A DNA stretch of 64,000 nucleotides from contig CP136065.1 of assembly GCA_032622095.1 (NCBI GenBank), positions 26,361,141-26,425,140 of the forward strand, written 5' to 3'. Position 1 is the stretch's first letter. Each line of letters starts with the position of its first letter. Under the pieces are notes generated by a model that ran no database searches, was not told where the DNA came from, and saw only the letters and a list, made by a program, of their open reading frames with translations. The DNA comes from Siphonodentalium dalli. Lineage: Eukaryota > Mollusca > Scaphopoda > Gadilida > Siphonodentaliidae. This document shows, in pieces, positions 44,101-59,100 of this stretch. The translations under genes and the position numbers were made by a program.

Positions 44101-47100
44101 TTGTGTATAGTCGCAGACGTTATGACAAAGGCGAAAATAAAATCCACAGATACTGCATTGTATGGAGGGCGACACATGAACATAGTCGCAAACACTATGA
44201 ACACGGCGAATATAAAATCCACAGATATTGCATTGTATGGAGGGCGACACTCGTAGATAGTAGCAAACATTATGCCAAAGGCGAAAATAAAATCCACAGA
44301 TACTGCAACAGACGTACATAGTCACATATATTATGACAAAGGTGAAAATAAAGTCCACAGATACTGCATCGTATGGAGGGCGACACACTTACATAGTCGC
44401 AGACATTACAACAAAGGCGAAAATAAAAACCGCAGATTACTGCGTTGTATGGACGGCGACACACGTACATAATCGCAGACATTATTACAAATGCGAAAAT
44501 AAATCCACAGATACTGCATCGTATGGAGGGCGACAGACTTACATAGTCGCAGTCAGTATGACAAAGGCGAAAATAAAATACACATATACTGCATTGTATG
44601 GAGGGCGATACATGTACATAGTCGCACACATTATGACAAAGGCGAAAATAAAATACACACATACTGCATTGTATGGAGGGCGACACATGTACATAGTCGC
44701 AGACATTATAACAAAGGGGAAAAGAAAATCGACATATACTGCATTGTATTGAAGGCGACAGACCTACATAGTCACAGACATTATAACAAGGCGAAAATAA
44801 AATTCACAGACACTGCATTGTATGGAGGGCGACACATGTACATTGTCGCAGACATTATGACAAATGCGAAAATAGAATCCACATATACTGCATTGTATGG
44901 AGGGCGACACTCGAACATAATCGCAGACATTATGACAAAGGTGAAAATAAAATCCACATATACCGCATTGTATGGATGGCGACACACGTACATAGTCGCA
45001 GACATTATGACAAAGGCGAAAATTAAATCCACATATACTGCAATGTATTGATGGCGACAAACGTACATAGTCGCAGACAATATGACAAAGGCGAAAATAA
45101 TATACACAGATACTGCATATTATGGAGGGCGACGAACGTACATAGTCGCACACATTATGACAAAGGTGAAAATAAAATCGACATATACCGCATGCATTGT
45201 ATGGAGGGCGACTCATGTAAATATTCGCAGACATTATGACAAAGGCGATAATAAAATCCACAGATACTGCATTGTATGCATGGAGTCGATAGACTTACAT
45301 AGTCGCAGACATTATAACAAAGGCGAAAATAAAATCCAAAGATTCTGCATTGTATGGAGGGCGACACATGTACATAGTCGCAGACATTATGACAAAGGCG
45401 AAAATAAAATCCACATATACTGCATGGTATGGAGGCCGACACACATACATAGTCGCAGACATAATGACAAAGGCGAAAATAAAATCAACATATACTGCAT
45501 TGTACGGAAGGCGTCAATTGTGCATAGTCGCAGACATTATGACAAGGGCGATAATAAAATCCACAGGCACTGCATTGTATGGAGGGCGATAGACGTACAC
45601 AGTCGCAGACATTATAGCAAAGGCGAAAATAAAATCCAAAGATGCTGCATTGTATGGAGGGCGACACATGTACATAGTCGCAGACATTATTACAAAGGGG
45701 AAAATAAACTCTACAGATAATGCGTTGTATGGAGGGCGACACACATTCATAGTCGCAGACATAATGAAGAAGGCGAAAATAAAATCCCCATTTACTGAAT
45801 TTTATGTAGGGCGTCACACGTACGTAACGCTTAGGTTATAACAAAGGCGATAAATAAAATCCACAGATACCGCATTGTATGAAGGGCGACACATGTACAT
45901 AGTCGCAGACATTATGAAAAAGGTGAAAATAAAATAAACAGATACCGCATTGTTTGGAGGGCGACAATTGGGTATAGTCGCAGACGTTATGACAAAGGCG
46001 AAAATAAAATCCACAGATACTGCATTGTATGGAGGGCGACACTCGTAGATAGTCACGGACATTATGAAAAAGGTGAAAATAAAATCCACAGATACCGCAT
46101 TGTATGGAGGGAGACACTTGTGTATAGTCGCAGACGTTATGACAAAGGCGAAAATAAAATCCACAGATACTGCATTGTGTGGAGGGCGACACATGAACAT
46201 AGTCGCAAACACTATGAAAACGGCGAATACAAAATACACAGATATTGAATTGTATGGAGGGCGACACACATACATAGTCGCAGACATTATGACAAAGGCG
46301 ATAATAAAATCCACAGATACTGCATTGTATGGAGGGCGACAGACTTACATAGTCGCAGACATTATGACAAAGGCGATAATAAAATACACATATACTGCAT
46401 GTTATGGAGGGCGACACACATACATAGTCGCAGACATTATTACAAAGGCGATAATAAAATCCACAGATACTGCATTGTATGGAGGGCGACACACATACAT
46501 AGTCGCAGACATTATTACAAAGGCGATAATAAAATCCACAGATTGCTGCATTGTATGGAGGGCGACACACATACATAGTCGCAGACATGATGACAAAGGC
46601 GAAAATAAAATACACATATACTGCATTGAATGGAGGGCGATACATGTACATAGTCGCACACATTATGACAAAGGCGAAAATAAAATACACACATACTGCA
46701 TTGTATGGAGGGCGACACATGTACATAGTCGCAGACATTATAACAAAGGGGAAAAGAAAATCGACATATAATGCACTGTATTGAAGGCGACAGACCTACA
46801 TAGTCACAGACATTATAACAAGGCGAAAATAAAATTCACAGACACTGCAATGTATGGAGGGCGACACATGTACATTGTCGCAGACATTATGACAAAGGTG
46901 AAAATAAAATCCACATATACTGCATTGTATGGATGGCGACACATGTACATTGTCGCAGACGTTATGACAAAGGCGAAAATAAAATCCACAGATACTGCAT
47001 TGTATGGAGGGCGACACTCGTACATAGTCACGGACATTATTAAAAAGGTGAAAATAAAATCCACAGATACCGCATTGTATGGAGGGCGACACTTGTGTAT

Positions 47101-50100
47101 AGTCGCAGACGTTATGACAAAGGCGAAAATAAAATCTACAGATACTGCATTGTGTGGAGGGCGACACATGAACATAGTCGCAAACACTATGAAAACGGCG
47201 AATACAAAATACACAGATATTGAATTGTATGGAGGGCGACACACATACATAGTCGCAGACATTATGACAACGGCGATAATAAAATCCACAGATACTGCAT
47301 GTTATGGAGGGCGACACACATACATAGTCGAAATGCGAAAATAAAATCCACAGACATTGCATTGTATGGAGGGCGACACTCGTAGATAGTCACAGACAAT
47401 ATGAAAAAGGTGAAAATAAAATCCATAGATACCGCATTGTATGGAGGGCGACACTTGTGTATAGTCGCAGACGTTATGAAAAAGTCGAAACTAAAATCGA
47501 CAGATACTGCATTGTATGGAGGGCGACACATGAACATAGTCGCAAACACTATGAACACGGCGAATATAAAATCCACAGATATTGCATTGTATGGAGGGCA
47601 ACACTCGTAGAGAGTCGCAAACATTATGACAAAGGCGAAAATAAAATCCACAGATACTGCATTGTATGGAGGGCGACACATGTTCATAGTCGCAGACATC
47701 ATGACAAAGTCGAAATTAAAATCCACAAATACTGCATTGTATGGAGGGCGACAGACGTACATAGTCGCAGACATTATCACAAAGGCGAAAATAAAATCCA
47801 CAGATAAGGCATTGTATGAAGGCCAACACACATCCATAGTCGCAGACATAATGACAAAGGCGAAAATAAAATCAACAGATACTACATTGTATGGATGGCG
47901 ACACACTTACATAGTCGCAGACATTATGACAAAGGCGAAAATAAAAACCGCAGATATTGCATGCATTGTATGGAGGGGACACAAATACATAGTCGCAGAC
48001 ATTATGACAAAGGCGAAAATAATATCCACAGATACTGCAATGTATAGAAGGCGACACATGTACATAGTCGCAGACTTTATGACAACGGCGAACATAAAAT
48101 CCACAGATACTGCATTGTATGGAGGGCGACACACTTACATAGTCGCAGACATTATGACAAAGGCGAAAATAAAAACCGCAGATACTGCATGCATTGTATG
48201 GAGGGGACACAAATACATAGTCGCAGACATTATGACCAAGGCGAAAATATAGTCGATAAATACCGCATTGTATGGAGGGCGACACATGTACATAGTCGCA
48301 CATATTATGACAAAGGCGAAAATAAATTCCACATATACTGCATTGTATGGTAAGCAACAAACGTACATAGTCGCAGACATTATAAAAAAGGCGAAAATAA
48401 AATCCACAGATGCTGCACTGTATGGAGGGCGACACACATACATAGTCGCAGACATTATGACAAAGGCGAAAATAATATCCACATATACTGCATTTTATGG
48501 AGGGCGACGTCCATAGCCGCATACATTATGACAAAGGCGATAAACAAAATCCACTGATACTGCATTGTGTGGAGGGCGACACATGTACAAAGTCGCAGAC
48601 ATTTTGACAAAGGTGAAAATAAAATCGACAGATACTGCATGCATTGTATGGAGGGCGACACATGTAAATATTCGCAGACATTATGACAAAGGCGATAATA
48701 AAATCCACAGATACTTCATTGTATGGAGTGCGACACACGTACATAGTCGCAGACATTATGACAAATGCGAAAATAAAATCCACATATACTCCATTGTATG
48801 TAGGGCGACACACGAACATAATCGCAGACATTATGACAAAGGTGAAAATAAAATCCATATATGCTGCATTGTATGAATGGCGACACATGTACATAGTCGC
48901 AGACATTATGACAAACCCGAAAATAAAATCCACAGAAACTGGATTATGGAGTGCGACACACGTACATAGTCACAGACATTAGGACAAAGGCGAAAATAAA
49001 ATCCACAGACACTGCATTGTATGGAGGGCGATAGCCTTACACAGTCGCAGACATTATAGCAAAGGCGAAAATAAAATCCAAAGATGCTGCATTGTATGGA
49101 GGGCAACACATGTACATAGTCGCAGACATTATTACAAAGGCGAAAATAAACTCTACAGATAATGCATTGTATGGAGGGCGACACACATTCATAGTCGCAG
49201 ACATAATGAAGAAGGCGAAAATAAAATCCACATTTACTGCATTTTATATATGGACGGCGACACACGTACGTAACGCTTAGATTATGACAAAGGCGATAAA
49301 AAAAATCCACAGATACTGCATTGTGTGAAGGGCGACACATGTACATAGTCGCAGACATTATGAAAAAGGTGAAAATAAAATAAACAGATACCGCATTGTA
49401 TGGGGGGCGACACTTGGGTATAGTCACGGACATTATGAAAAAGGTGAAAATAAAATCCACAGATACTGCATTGTATGGAGGGCGACACTTGTGTATAGTC
49501 GCAGACATTATGACAAAGGTGAAAATAAAATCCACAGATACTGCATTGTATGGTGGGCGACAGACGTACATAGTCGCAGACATTATCACAAAGGCGAAAA
49601 TAAAATCCACAGATACTGCATTGTATGGAGGCCGACACACATACATAGTCGCAGACATAATGACAAAGGCGAAAATACAATCCGCAGATACTGCATTGTA
49701 CGGAGGGCGACACTTGTGCATAGTCGCAGACACTATGACAAAGACGATAAATAAAATCCACAGATACTGCATTGTATGGAGGGCGACACTCGTATGGAGG
49801 GCGACAAATGTACATAGTCGCAGACGTTATGACAAAGGCGAAAATGATATCCACATATACTGCATTGTATGGAATGCGACACACGTATGGAGGGCGACAA
49901 ATGTACATAGTCGCAGACGTTATGACAAAGGCGAAAATAATATCCACAGATACTGCATATTATGTAGGGCGACACTCGTGGATAGTCGCAGACATTAAAA
50001 CAAAGGCGAAAATAAAATCCACAGATAGTGTATTGTATGGAGGGCGACACACGTACATAGTCGCAGACATTATAACAAAGGCGAAAATAAAATCGGCAGA

Positions 50101-53100
50101 TACTGCATTGTATGGAGGGCGACGCATGACATAGTCACAGACATTATAACAAGGCGAAAATAAAATTCACAGATAATGCATTGTATGGAGGGCGATACAC
50201 GTACATAGTCGCAGATATTATGACAAAGGCGAAAATAAAATCCACAGATACTGTATTGTATGGAGGGCGACACACGTGCATATTCCCACACATTATGACA
50301 AAGGCGAAAATAAAATCCACAGATACTGCATTGTATGGAGGGCGACACACGTACATAGTCGCAGAGAGTATGACAAGGGCGAAAATAAAATCCACATATA
50401 CTGCATTGTATGGAGGGCGACACACGTACATAGTCGCAGAGAGTATGACAAAGGCGAAAATAAAATCCACAGATACTGCATTGTATGGAGGGCGACAATT
50501 GTACATAGTCGCAGACATTATGACAACGGCGAAAATAAAATCCACAGATACTGCATTGTATGGAGGGCGACACACGTACTTAGTCGCAGACATTATAACA
50601 AAGGCGAAAATAAAATCGACATATACTGCATTGTATGGAGGGCGACAGACTGACAAAGTCACAGACATTATAACAAGGCGAAAATAAAATCCACAGAAAC
50701 CGCATTGTATGGAGGGCGACACATGTACATAGTCGCAGACATTATTACAAAGGCGAAAATAAAATCCACAGATATTGCATTGTATGGAGGGCGACACAGA
50801 CACGTAGTCGCAGACATAATGACGTAGGCGAAAATAAAATCGACATATACTGCATTGTAAGGAGGGCGACACACGTACATAGTCGCTGACATTATGACAA
50901 AGGCGAAAATAAAATCCACATATATTGCACTGTATGGAGGGCGACACATGTACATAGTCGCAGACATTATAACAAAGGCGAAAATATAATCGGCAGATAC
51001 TGCATTGTATGGAGGGTGACGAATGACATAGTCACAGACATTATAACAAGGCGAAAATAAAATTCACAAATACTGCATTGTATGGAGGCCGACACATGTA
51101 CATTGTCGCAGACATTATAGCAAAGGCGTAAATAAAATCCAGAGATACAGCATTGGATGGAGTGCGACACACGTACATAGTCGCAGACATTATGACAAAT
51201 GCGAAAATAAAATCCACATATACTGCATTGTATGGAGGGCGACACACGAACATAATCGCAGACATTATGACAAAGGTGAAAATAAAATCCACATATACTG
51301 CATTGTATGGATGGCGATACATGTACATAGTCACAGACATTAGGACAAAGGCGAAAATAAAATCCACAGATACTGCATTGTATGGAGTACGACACACGTA
51401 CACAGTCACAGATTATGACAAAGGCGAAAATAAAATCCACATATACTGCAATGTATTGAGGGCGACAAACGTACATAGTCTCAGACATTATGACAAAGGC
51501 GAAAATAAAATCCACAGATACTGCAATGTATTGAGGGCGACAAACGTACATAGTCGCAGATATTATGACAAAGGCGAAAATAATATCCACAGATACTGCA
51601 TATTATGTAGGGCGACACACGTACATTGTCGCATACATTACGACAAAGGTGAAAATAAAATCGACAAATACTGCATGCATTGTATGGAGGGCGACACTTG
51701 TAAATATTCGCAGATATTATGCATTGTATGGAGTACGACACACGTACGTAGTCACAGATATTATGACAAAGGCGATAATAAAATCCACAGATACTGCATT
51801 GTATGGAGGGTGACATACTTACATAGTCACAGACATAATGACGAAGGCGAAAATAAAATCCAAAGATGCTGAATTGTATGGAGGGCGACACATGTACATA
51901 GTCGCAGACATAATTACAAAGGCGAAAATAAAATCCACAGATAATTCATTGTATGGAGGGCGACACACATACATAGTCGCAGACATTATGACAAAGGCGA
52001 AAATAATATCGAGAGATAATGCATTGTATGGAGGGCGACACACTTACATAGTCGCAGACATTATAGCAAAGGCGAAAATAAAATCCAAAGATGCCGCATT
52101 TTATGGAGGGCGACACATGTACATAGTCACAGACATAATTACAAAAGCGAAAATAAAATCCACAGATAATTCATTGTATGGAGGACGACACACATACATA
52201 GTCACAGACATAATTACAAAAGCGAAAATAAAATCCACTGCATTTTATGGAGGGCGACACACATACGTAACGGTTAGCTTATGACAAAGGCGATAAATAA
52301 AATCCACAGATACTGCATTGTATGGAGGGCGACACTCGTATAATATAGTCACGGACGTTATGAAAAAGGTGAAAATAAAATCCACAGATACCGCATTGTA
52401 TGGAGGGCGACACATGTGTGTAGTCGCAGACGTTATGACAAAGGCGAAAATAAAATCGACATATACTGCATTGTATGGAGGGCTGCACATGTTCATAGTC
52501 GCAAACACTATGAAAACGGCGAAAATAAAATCCACATATATTGCATTGTATGGAGGGCGACATATGTATATAGTCGCAGACATTATAACAAAGGCGGCAG
52601 TAAAAATCCACAGATATTGCATTGTATGGAGCGCGACACTCGTAGATAGTCGCATACATTATAACAAAGGTGAAAATAAAATCGACAGATACTGCATGCA
52701 TTGTATGGAGGGCGACGCATGTAAATATTCGCAGACATTAAGACAAAGGCGATAATAAAATCCACAGATACTGCTTTGTATGGAGGGCGATATATTTACA
52801 TTGTCACAGACATTATAGCAAAGGCGAAAATAAAATCCACAGACACTGCATTGTACAGAGGGCGACACATGTACATAGTCGCAGACATTATGACAAAGGC
52901 GAAAATAAACTCCACAGATACTGCATTGTATGGAGGGCGACACACTTACATAGTCGCAGACATTACAACAAAGGCGAAAATAAAATCCACAGATACTGCA
53001 TTGTATGGAGGGCGACACACATTCATAGTCGCAGACAAAATGACAAAGTATGGACGGCGACACACGTACATAGTCACAGATATAATGACAAAGTCGAAAA

Positions 53101-54240
53101 TAAAATCCACATATACTGCATTATGGAGTGCGACACACGTACATAGTCGCAGACATTATGACAGAGGCGAAAATAAATACACATATAGTGCATTGTATGG
53201 AGGGCGACACCCGTAGATAGTCGCAGACATTATGACAAATGCGAAAATAAAATCCACAGATACTGCATTTTATGGAGGGCTACAAACATACATAGTCGCA
53301 GACAAAATGACAAAGGCGAAAATAAAATCAACAGATACATACATTTTATGGAGGGCTACAAACATACATAGACTCAGACATTATGACAACGGCGAAAATA
53401 AAATCCACATATACTGCATTATGGAGGGCGACACACGTACATAGTCGCACACATTATGACCAAGGCGATAAATAAAATCCACAGATACGGCAATGTATGG
53501 AGGGCGACACTTGTACATAGTCGCAAACATTATTACAAAGGCGAAAATAAAATCCACAGATACTGCAATGTATGGAGGGCGACACTTGTACATAGTCGCA
53601 AACATTATTACAAAGGCGAAAATAAAATCCACAGATACTGCATTTTATGGAGGGCTACACACATACATAGACTCAGACATGGTGACAAAGGCGAAAATAA
53701 AATCAACAGATACATACATTTTATGGAGGGCTACAAACATACATAGACTCAGACATTATGACAACGGCGAAAATAAAATCCACAGATACTGCATTGTATT
53801 GAGGGCGACACATGTACATAGTCGCAGACATTATTACAAAGGCGAAAATAAAATCCACAGATACTGCATTTTATGGAGGGCTACACACATACATAGACTC
53901 AGACATGGTGACAAAGGCGAAAATAAAATCCACAGATACTGCATTGTATGGAGGGCGACAGACGTACATAGTCGCGTACATTATGACCAAGGCGATAAAT
54001 AAAATCCACAGATACCGCATTGTATGGAGGGCGACACACATACATAGTCGCAAACAAAATGACAAAGGCGAAAATAAAATCCACAGATACTGCATTTTAT
54101 GGAGGGCTACAAACATACATAGAATCAGACATGATGACAACAGCGAAAATAAAATCCACAGATACTGCATTGTATATTGGGCGACGCACGTACATAGTCG
54201 CAGACATTATGACAAAGGCGAAAATAAAATCCACAGATAC
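41175..54240 (+). repeat. Mosaic satellite region
   Basis: Continuous satellite without a single large clean duplication. It reuses blocks seen elsewhere: 41.4-41.7 kb resembles 16.5-16.9 kb, 43.6-44.3 kb resembles 14.7-15.4 kb (offset about 28,900), and 44.3-46.8 kb resembles 10.5-12.7 kb. Block breakpoints fall inside units, as at 42,945 (GACAAATCCATAGATACC) and 47,330 (TAGTCGAAATGCGAAAAT). A unit reduced to CAAAGTATGGACGGCGAC occurs near 53,045 and again near 55,700. Heterogeneity is higher than in 10-41 kb. Confidence 0.8.
49784..49980 (+). repeat. 93-bp composite units with doubled GTATGGAGGGCGAC box
   Basis: Near 49,791 and 49,884 the unit contains a second partial copy of its own TATGGAGGGCGACA box (CACTCGTATGGAGGGCGAC and CACACGTATGGAGGGCGAC), giving a 93-bp instead of a 75-bp spacing. 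The composite occurs twice in a row, so the partial duplication arose once and was then itself duplicated. I did not see this form elsewhere. Confidence 0.8.
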
Positions 54241-54244
54241 TGCA

Positions 54245-57030
54245 TTATGGAGTGCGACACACGTACATAGTCGCACACATTATGACAAAGGCGAAATCAA
54301 ATACACATATACTGAATTGTATGGAGGGCGACACATGTACATAGTCGCATACATTATAACAAAGGCGAAAATAAAATCCACAGATACTGCATTGTATGAA
54401 AGGCGACAGACTGACATAGTCACAGACATTATAACAAGGCAAAAACAAAATTCACAGATACTGCATTGTATGGAGGGCGACACATGTACATTGTCGCAGA
54501 CATTATAACAAAGGCGAAAATAAAATCCAGAGATAAAGCATTGTATGGTATGCGACACACGTACATAGTCGCAGACATTATGACAAATGCGAAAATAAAA
54601 TCCAAATATACTGCATTGTATGGAGGGCGACACACGAACATAATCGCAGACATTATGACAAAGGCGAAAATAAAATCCACATATACTGCATTGTATGGAG
54701 GGCGACGCACGTACAGACATTATGACAAAGGCGGAACTAAAAACCGCTGATACTGCATTATATGGAGGGGAGAGAAATACATAGTCGCAGACATTATGAC
54801 AAAGGCGAAAATAAAATACATAAATACTGCATTGTATGGAGAGCGACACACGTACAAAGTCGCAGACGTTATGACAATTTCGAAAATAAAATCCACAGTT
54901 ACTGCATTGTATGGAGGGCGGCACACGTACATAGACTCAGACATGGTGACAAAGGCGAAAATAAAATCCACAGATACTGCATTGTATGTAGGGCGACACA
55001 CGTACATAGTCGCGTACATTATGACCAAGGCGATAAATAAAATCCACAGATACAGCATGGTATGGAGGGCGACACACATGCATAGTCGCAAACAAAATGA
55101 CAAAGGCGAAAATAAATTCCACAGATACTGCATTTTATGGAGGGCTACAAACATACATAGAATCAGACATGATGACAACAGCGAAAATAAAATCCACAGA
55201 TACTGCATTGTATATTGGGCGACACATGTACATAGTCGCAGACATTATGGCAAAGGCGAAAATAAAATCCACAGATACTGCATTGTATATTGGGCGACAC
55301 ACGTACAAAGTCGCAGACGTTATGACAAATCCGAAAATAAAATCCACAGTTACAGCATTGTATGGAGGGCGGCACACGTATATAGTCGCAAACATTATGA
55401 CAAAGGTAAATTTTAAATCCACATATACCGCATTGTATGGGGCGCGACACACGTACATAGTGGCAGACATTATGATAAAGGTGAAAATAAAATCCACAGA
55501 TACTGCGTTGTGTGGAGGGCGACACACATACATAGTCGCAGACATTTTGACAAAGGCGAAAATAAAATCCACAGATACTGCATTGTATGGAGGGCGACAC
55601 ACTTACATAGTCGCAGACATTACAACAAAGGCGAAAATAAAATCCACAGATACTGCATTGTATGGAGGGCGACACACATACATAGTCGCAGACAAAATGA
55701 CAAAGTATGGACGGCGACACACGTACATAGTCACAGACATTATGGAGTGCGACACACGTACATAGTCGCACACATTATGACAAAGGCGAAATCAAATACA
55801 CACATACTGCATTGTATGGAGGGCGACACATGTACATAGTCGCATACATTATAACAAAGGCGAAAATAAAATCCACAGATACTGCATTGTATGAAAGGCG
55901 ACAGACTGACATAGTCACAGACATTATAACAAGGCAAAAACAAAATTCACAGATACTGCATTGTATGGAGGGCGACACATGTACATTGTCGCAGACATTA
56001 TAACATAGGCGAAAATAAAATCCAGAGATAAAGCATTGTATGGTATGCAACACACGTACATAGTCGCAGACATTATGACAAATGCGAAAATAAAATCCAC
56101 ATATACTGCATTGTATGGAGGGCGACAAACGAACATAATCGCAGACATTATGACAAAGGCGAAAATAAAATCCACATATACTGCATTGTATGGAGGGCGA
56201 CGCACGTACAGACATTATGACAAAGGCGAAACTAAAAACCGCTGATACTGCATTATATGGAGGGGAGACAAATACATAGTCGCAGACATTATGACAAAGG
56301 CGAAAATAAAATACATAAATACTGCATTGTATGGAGAGCGACACACGTACAAAGTCGCAGACGTTATGGCAAATTCGAAAATAAAATCCACAGTTACTGC
56401 ATTGTATGGAGGGCGACACACGTACATAGTCGCACACATTATGACAAAGGTGAAAATAAAATCCACATATACTGCATTGTATGGAGGGCGACACACGTAC
56501 AAAGTCGCAGACGTTATGACAAATCCGAAATTAAAATCCACAGATAATGCATTGTATGGAGGGCGGCACACGTACATAGACTCAGACATGGTGACAAAGG
56601 CGAAAATAAAATCCACAGATACTGCATTTTATGTAGGGCGACACACGTACATAGTCGCGTACATTATGACCAAGGCGATAAATAAAATCCACAGATACAG
56701 CATGGTATGGAGGGCGACACACATACATAGTCGCAAACAAAATGACAAAGGCGAAAATAAATTCCACAGATACTGCATTTTATGGAGGGCTACAAACATA
56801 CATAGAATCAGACATGATGACAACAGCGAAAATAAAATCCACAGATACTGCATTGTATATTGGGCGACACACGTACAAAGTCGCAGACGTTATGACAAAT
56901 CCGAAAATAAAATCCACAGTTACTGCATTGTATGGAGGGCGGCACACGTACATAGTCGCAAAACATTATGACAAAGGTAAATTTTAAATCCACATATACC
57001 GCATTGTATGGGGCGCGACACACGTACATA
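54245..57030 (+). repeat. 1,495-bp tandem duplication
   Basis: 54,245 to about 55,740 recurs at offset 1,495. Shared private variants include GGCGAAATCAAATACAC (54,290 and 55,785), GGCAAAAACAAAATTCAC (54,438 and 55,933), GGTATGC at 54,546 and 56,041, the deleted CGCACGTACAGACATTATG unit (54,708 and 56,203) and GGGGAGA followed by AATACATAG (54,766 and 56,261). Further right the offset becomes 1,645 (1,495 + 150), a two-unit difference; the GGTAAATTTTAAATCC unit appears in both copies (55,405 and 56,975). Confidence 0.85.
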
Positions 57031-57079
57031 GTGGCAGACATTATGATAAAGGCGAAAATAAAATTCACAGATACTGCAT

Positions 57080-57920
57080 TGTATGGTGGGCGACACACGT
57101 ACATAGTCGCAGACAGTATGACAAAGGCGAAAATAAAATCCACAGATACTGCATTGTATGGAGGGCGACACTCGTAGATAGTCGCAGACATTATGACAAA
57201 GGTTAAAATAAAATCCACAGATACTGCATTGTATGGAGGGCGACACATATACATAGTCGCAGACAGTATGACAAAGGCGAAAATAAAATCCACAGATACT
57301 GCACTGTATGGAGGGCGACACTCGTAGATAGTCGCAGACATTATGACAAAGGTTAAAATAAAATCCACAGATACTGCATTGTATGGAGGGCGACACTCGT
57401 AGATAGTCGCAGACATTATGATAAAGGTTAAAATAAAATGCACAGATACTGAATTGTATGGAGGGCGACACATATACATAGTCGCAGACAGTATGACAAA
57501 GGCGAAAATAAAATCCACAGATACTGCATCGTATGGAGGGCGACACTCATAGATAGTCGCAGACATTATGACAAAGGTGAAAATAAAATGCACAGATACT
57601 GCATTGTATGGAGGGCGACACACGTACATAGTCGCAGAAAGTATAACAAAGGCGTAAATAAAATCCAGAGATACTGCATTGTATGGATGGCGACACTTGT
57701 GCATAGTCGCAGATATTATGACAGAGGCGAAAATAAAATCCACAGATACTGCATTGTATGGAGGGCGACACACGTACATAGTCGCAGACAGTATGACAAA
57801 GGCGAAAATAAAATCCACAGATACTGCATTGTATGGAGGGCGACACTCGTAGATAGTCGCAGACATTATGACAAAGGTTAAAATAAAATCCACAGATACT
57901 GCATTGAATGGAGGGCGACA
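57080..57920 (+). repeat. 150-bp dimeric higher-order repeat zone
   Basis: Two unit types alternate. One has CGCAGACAGTATGAC with GGCGAAAAT (57,095, 57,246, 57,471, 57,770). The other has CACTCGTAGATAG or CACTCATAGATAG with GGTTAAAAT or GGTGAAAAT (57,171, 57,321, 57,396, 57,546, 57,846). One doubling of the second type at 57,321/57,396 breaks the alternation. The window's longest stop-free stretch (minus strand, 386 codons) spans this zone; it reflects regularity, not coding. Confidence 0.8.
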
Positions 57921-59100
57921 CACGTACATAGTCGCAGACATTCTTACAAATGCGAAAATAAAATCCACAGATACTGCATTGTATGGAGGGCGACAGACTT
58001 ACATAGACACAGACATTATGACAAAGGCGAAAATAAAATCCACAGATACTGCATTGTATGGAGGGCGACACATGTACATTGTCGCAGGCATTATAACAAA
58101 GGCGAAAATAAAATTCACAGATACTGCATTGTATGGAGGGCGACACGTGTACATTGTCGCAGGCATTATAACAAAGGCGTAAATAAAATCCATATATACT
58201 ACATTGTATGGAGGGCGACACACGAACATAATCGCAGACATTATGACAAAGGTGATAATAAAATCCACAGATACTGCATTGTATGGAGGGCGACACATGT
58301 ACATAGTCGCAGACTTTATGACAAAGGCGAAGATAAAATCCACATATACTGCAATGTATGGAGGGCGACCATGTACATATTCGCAGACATTATAACAAAG
58401 GCGAAAATAAAGTCGGTAGATACTGCATTGTATGGAGGGCGACACACTTACATAGTCGCATACATTATGACAAAAGTGAAAATTATGACAGAGGCGAAAA
58501 TAAAATCCACATATACTGCATTGTATGGATGGTGACGCTGACATTATGACAAAGGCGAAAATAAAATCCACAGATACTTTATTGTATGGAGGGCGACACA
58601 CGTACATAGTCGCAAACATTATGACAAAGGCGAAAATAAAATCCACAGATACTGCATTGTATGGAGGTCGACACTCGTATATAGTCGCAGACATTGTGAC
58701 AAAGGCAAAAATAAAATACACATATGCTGCATTGTATAGAGGGCGACACACGTACATAGTCGCAGGCATTATGACCAAGGCGAAAATAAAATCCACAGAT
58801 ACTGCATTGTATGGAGGGCGACACGTACATAGTCGCAGAATTAATGATAAAGGCAAAAATAAAATCCACAGATACTGCATTGTATGGAGGGCGACACACG
58901 TACATAGTCTCAGACATTATGAAAAAGGCGAAAATAAAATCCACGGATACTGCATTGTGTGGAGGTCGACAAACGTACATAGTCACAGACATTATGACAA
59001 AGGCGAAAATAAAATCCACATATACTGCATTGTTTGGAGGGCGACACGCGTACGTAGTCGCAGACATTATGACAAAGGCGAAACTAGAACCCACAGATAA
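57921..59100 (+). repeat. Right-hand satellite units with growing irregularity
   Basis: Units remain recognisable but show more private changes: GGCATTATAACAAAGGCG near 58,087 and 58,161, the joined fragment AAAAGTGAAAATTATGACAG near 58,475 (two partial units fused), the truncated GGATGGTGACGCTGACATT near 58,527, and GAATTAATGATAAAGGC near 58,838. No block duplication is apparent. This mirrors the irregular left end. Confidence 0.8.
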
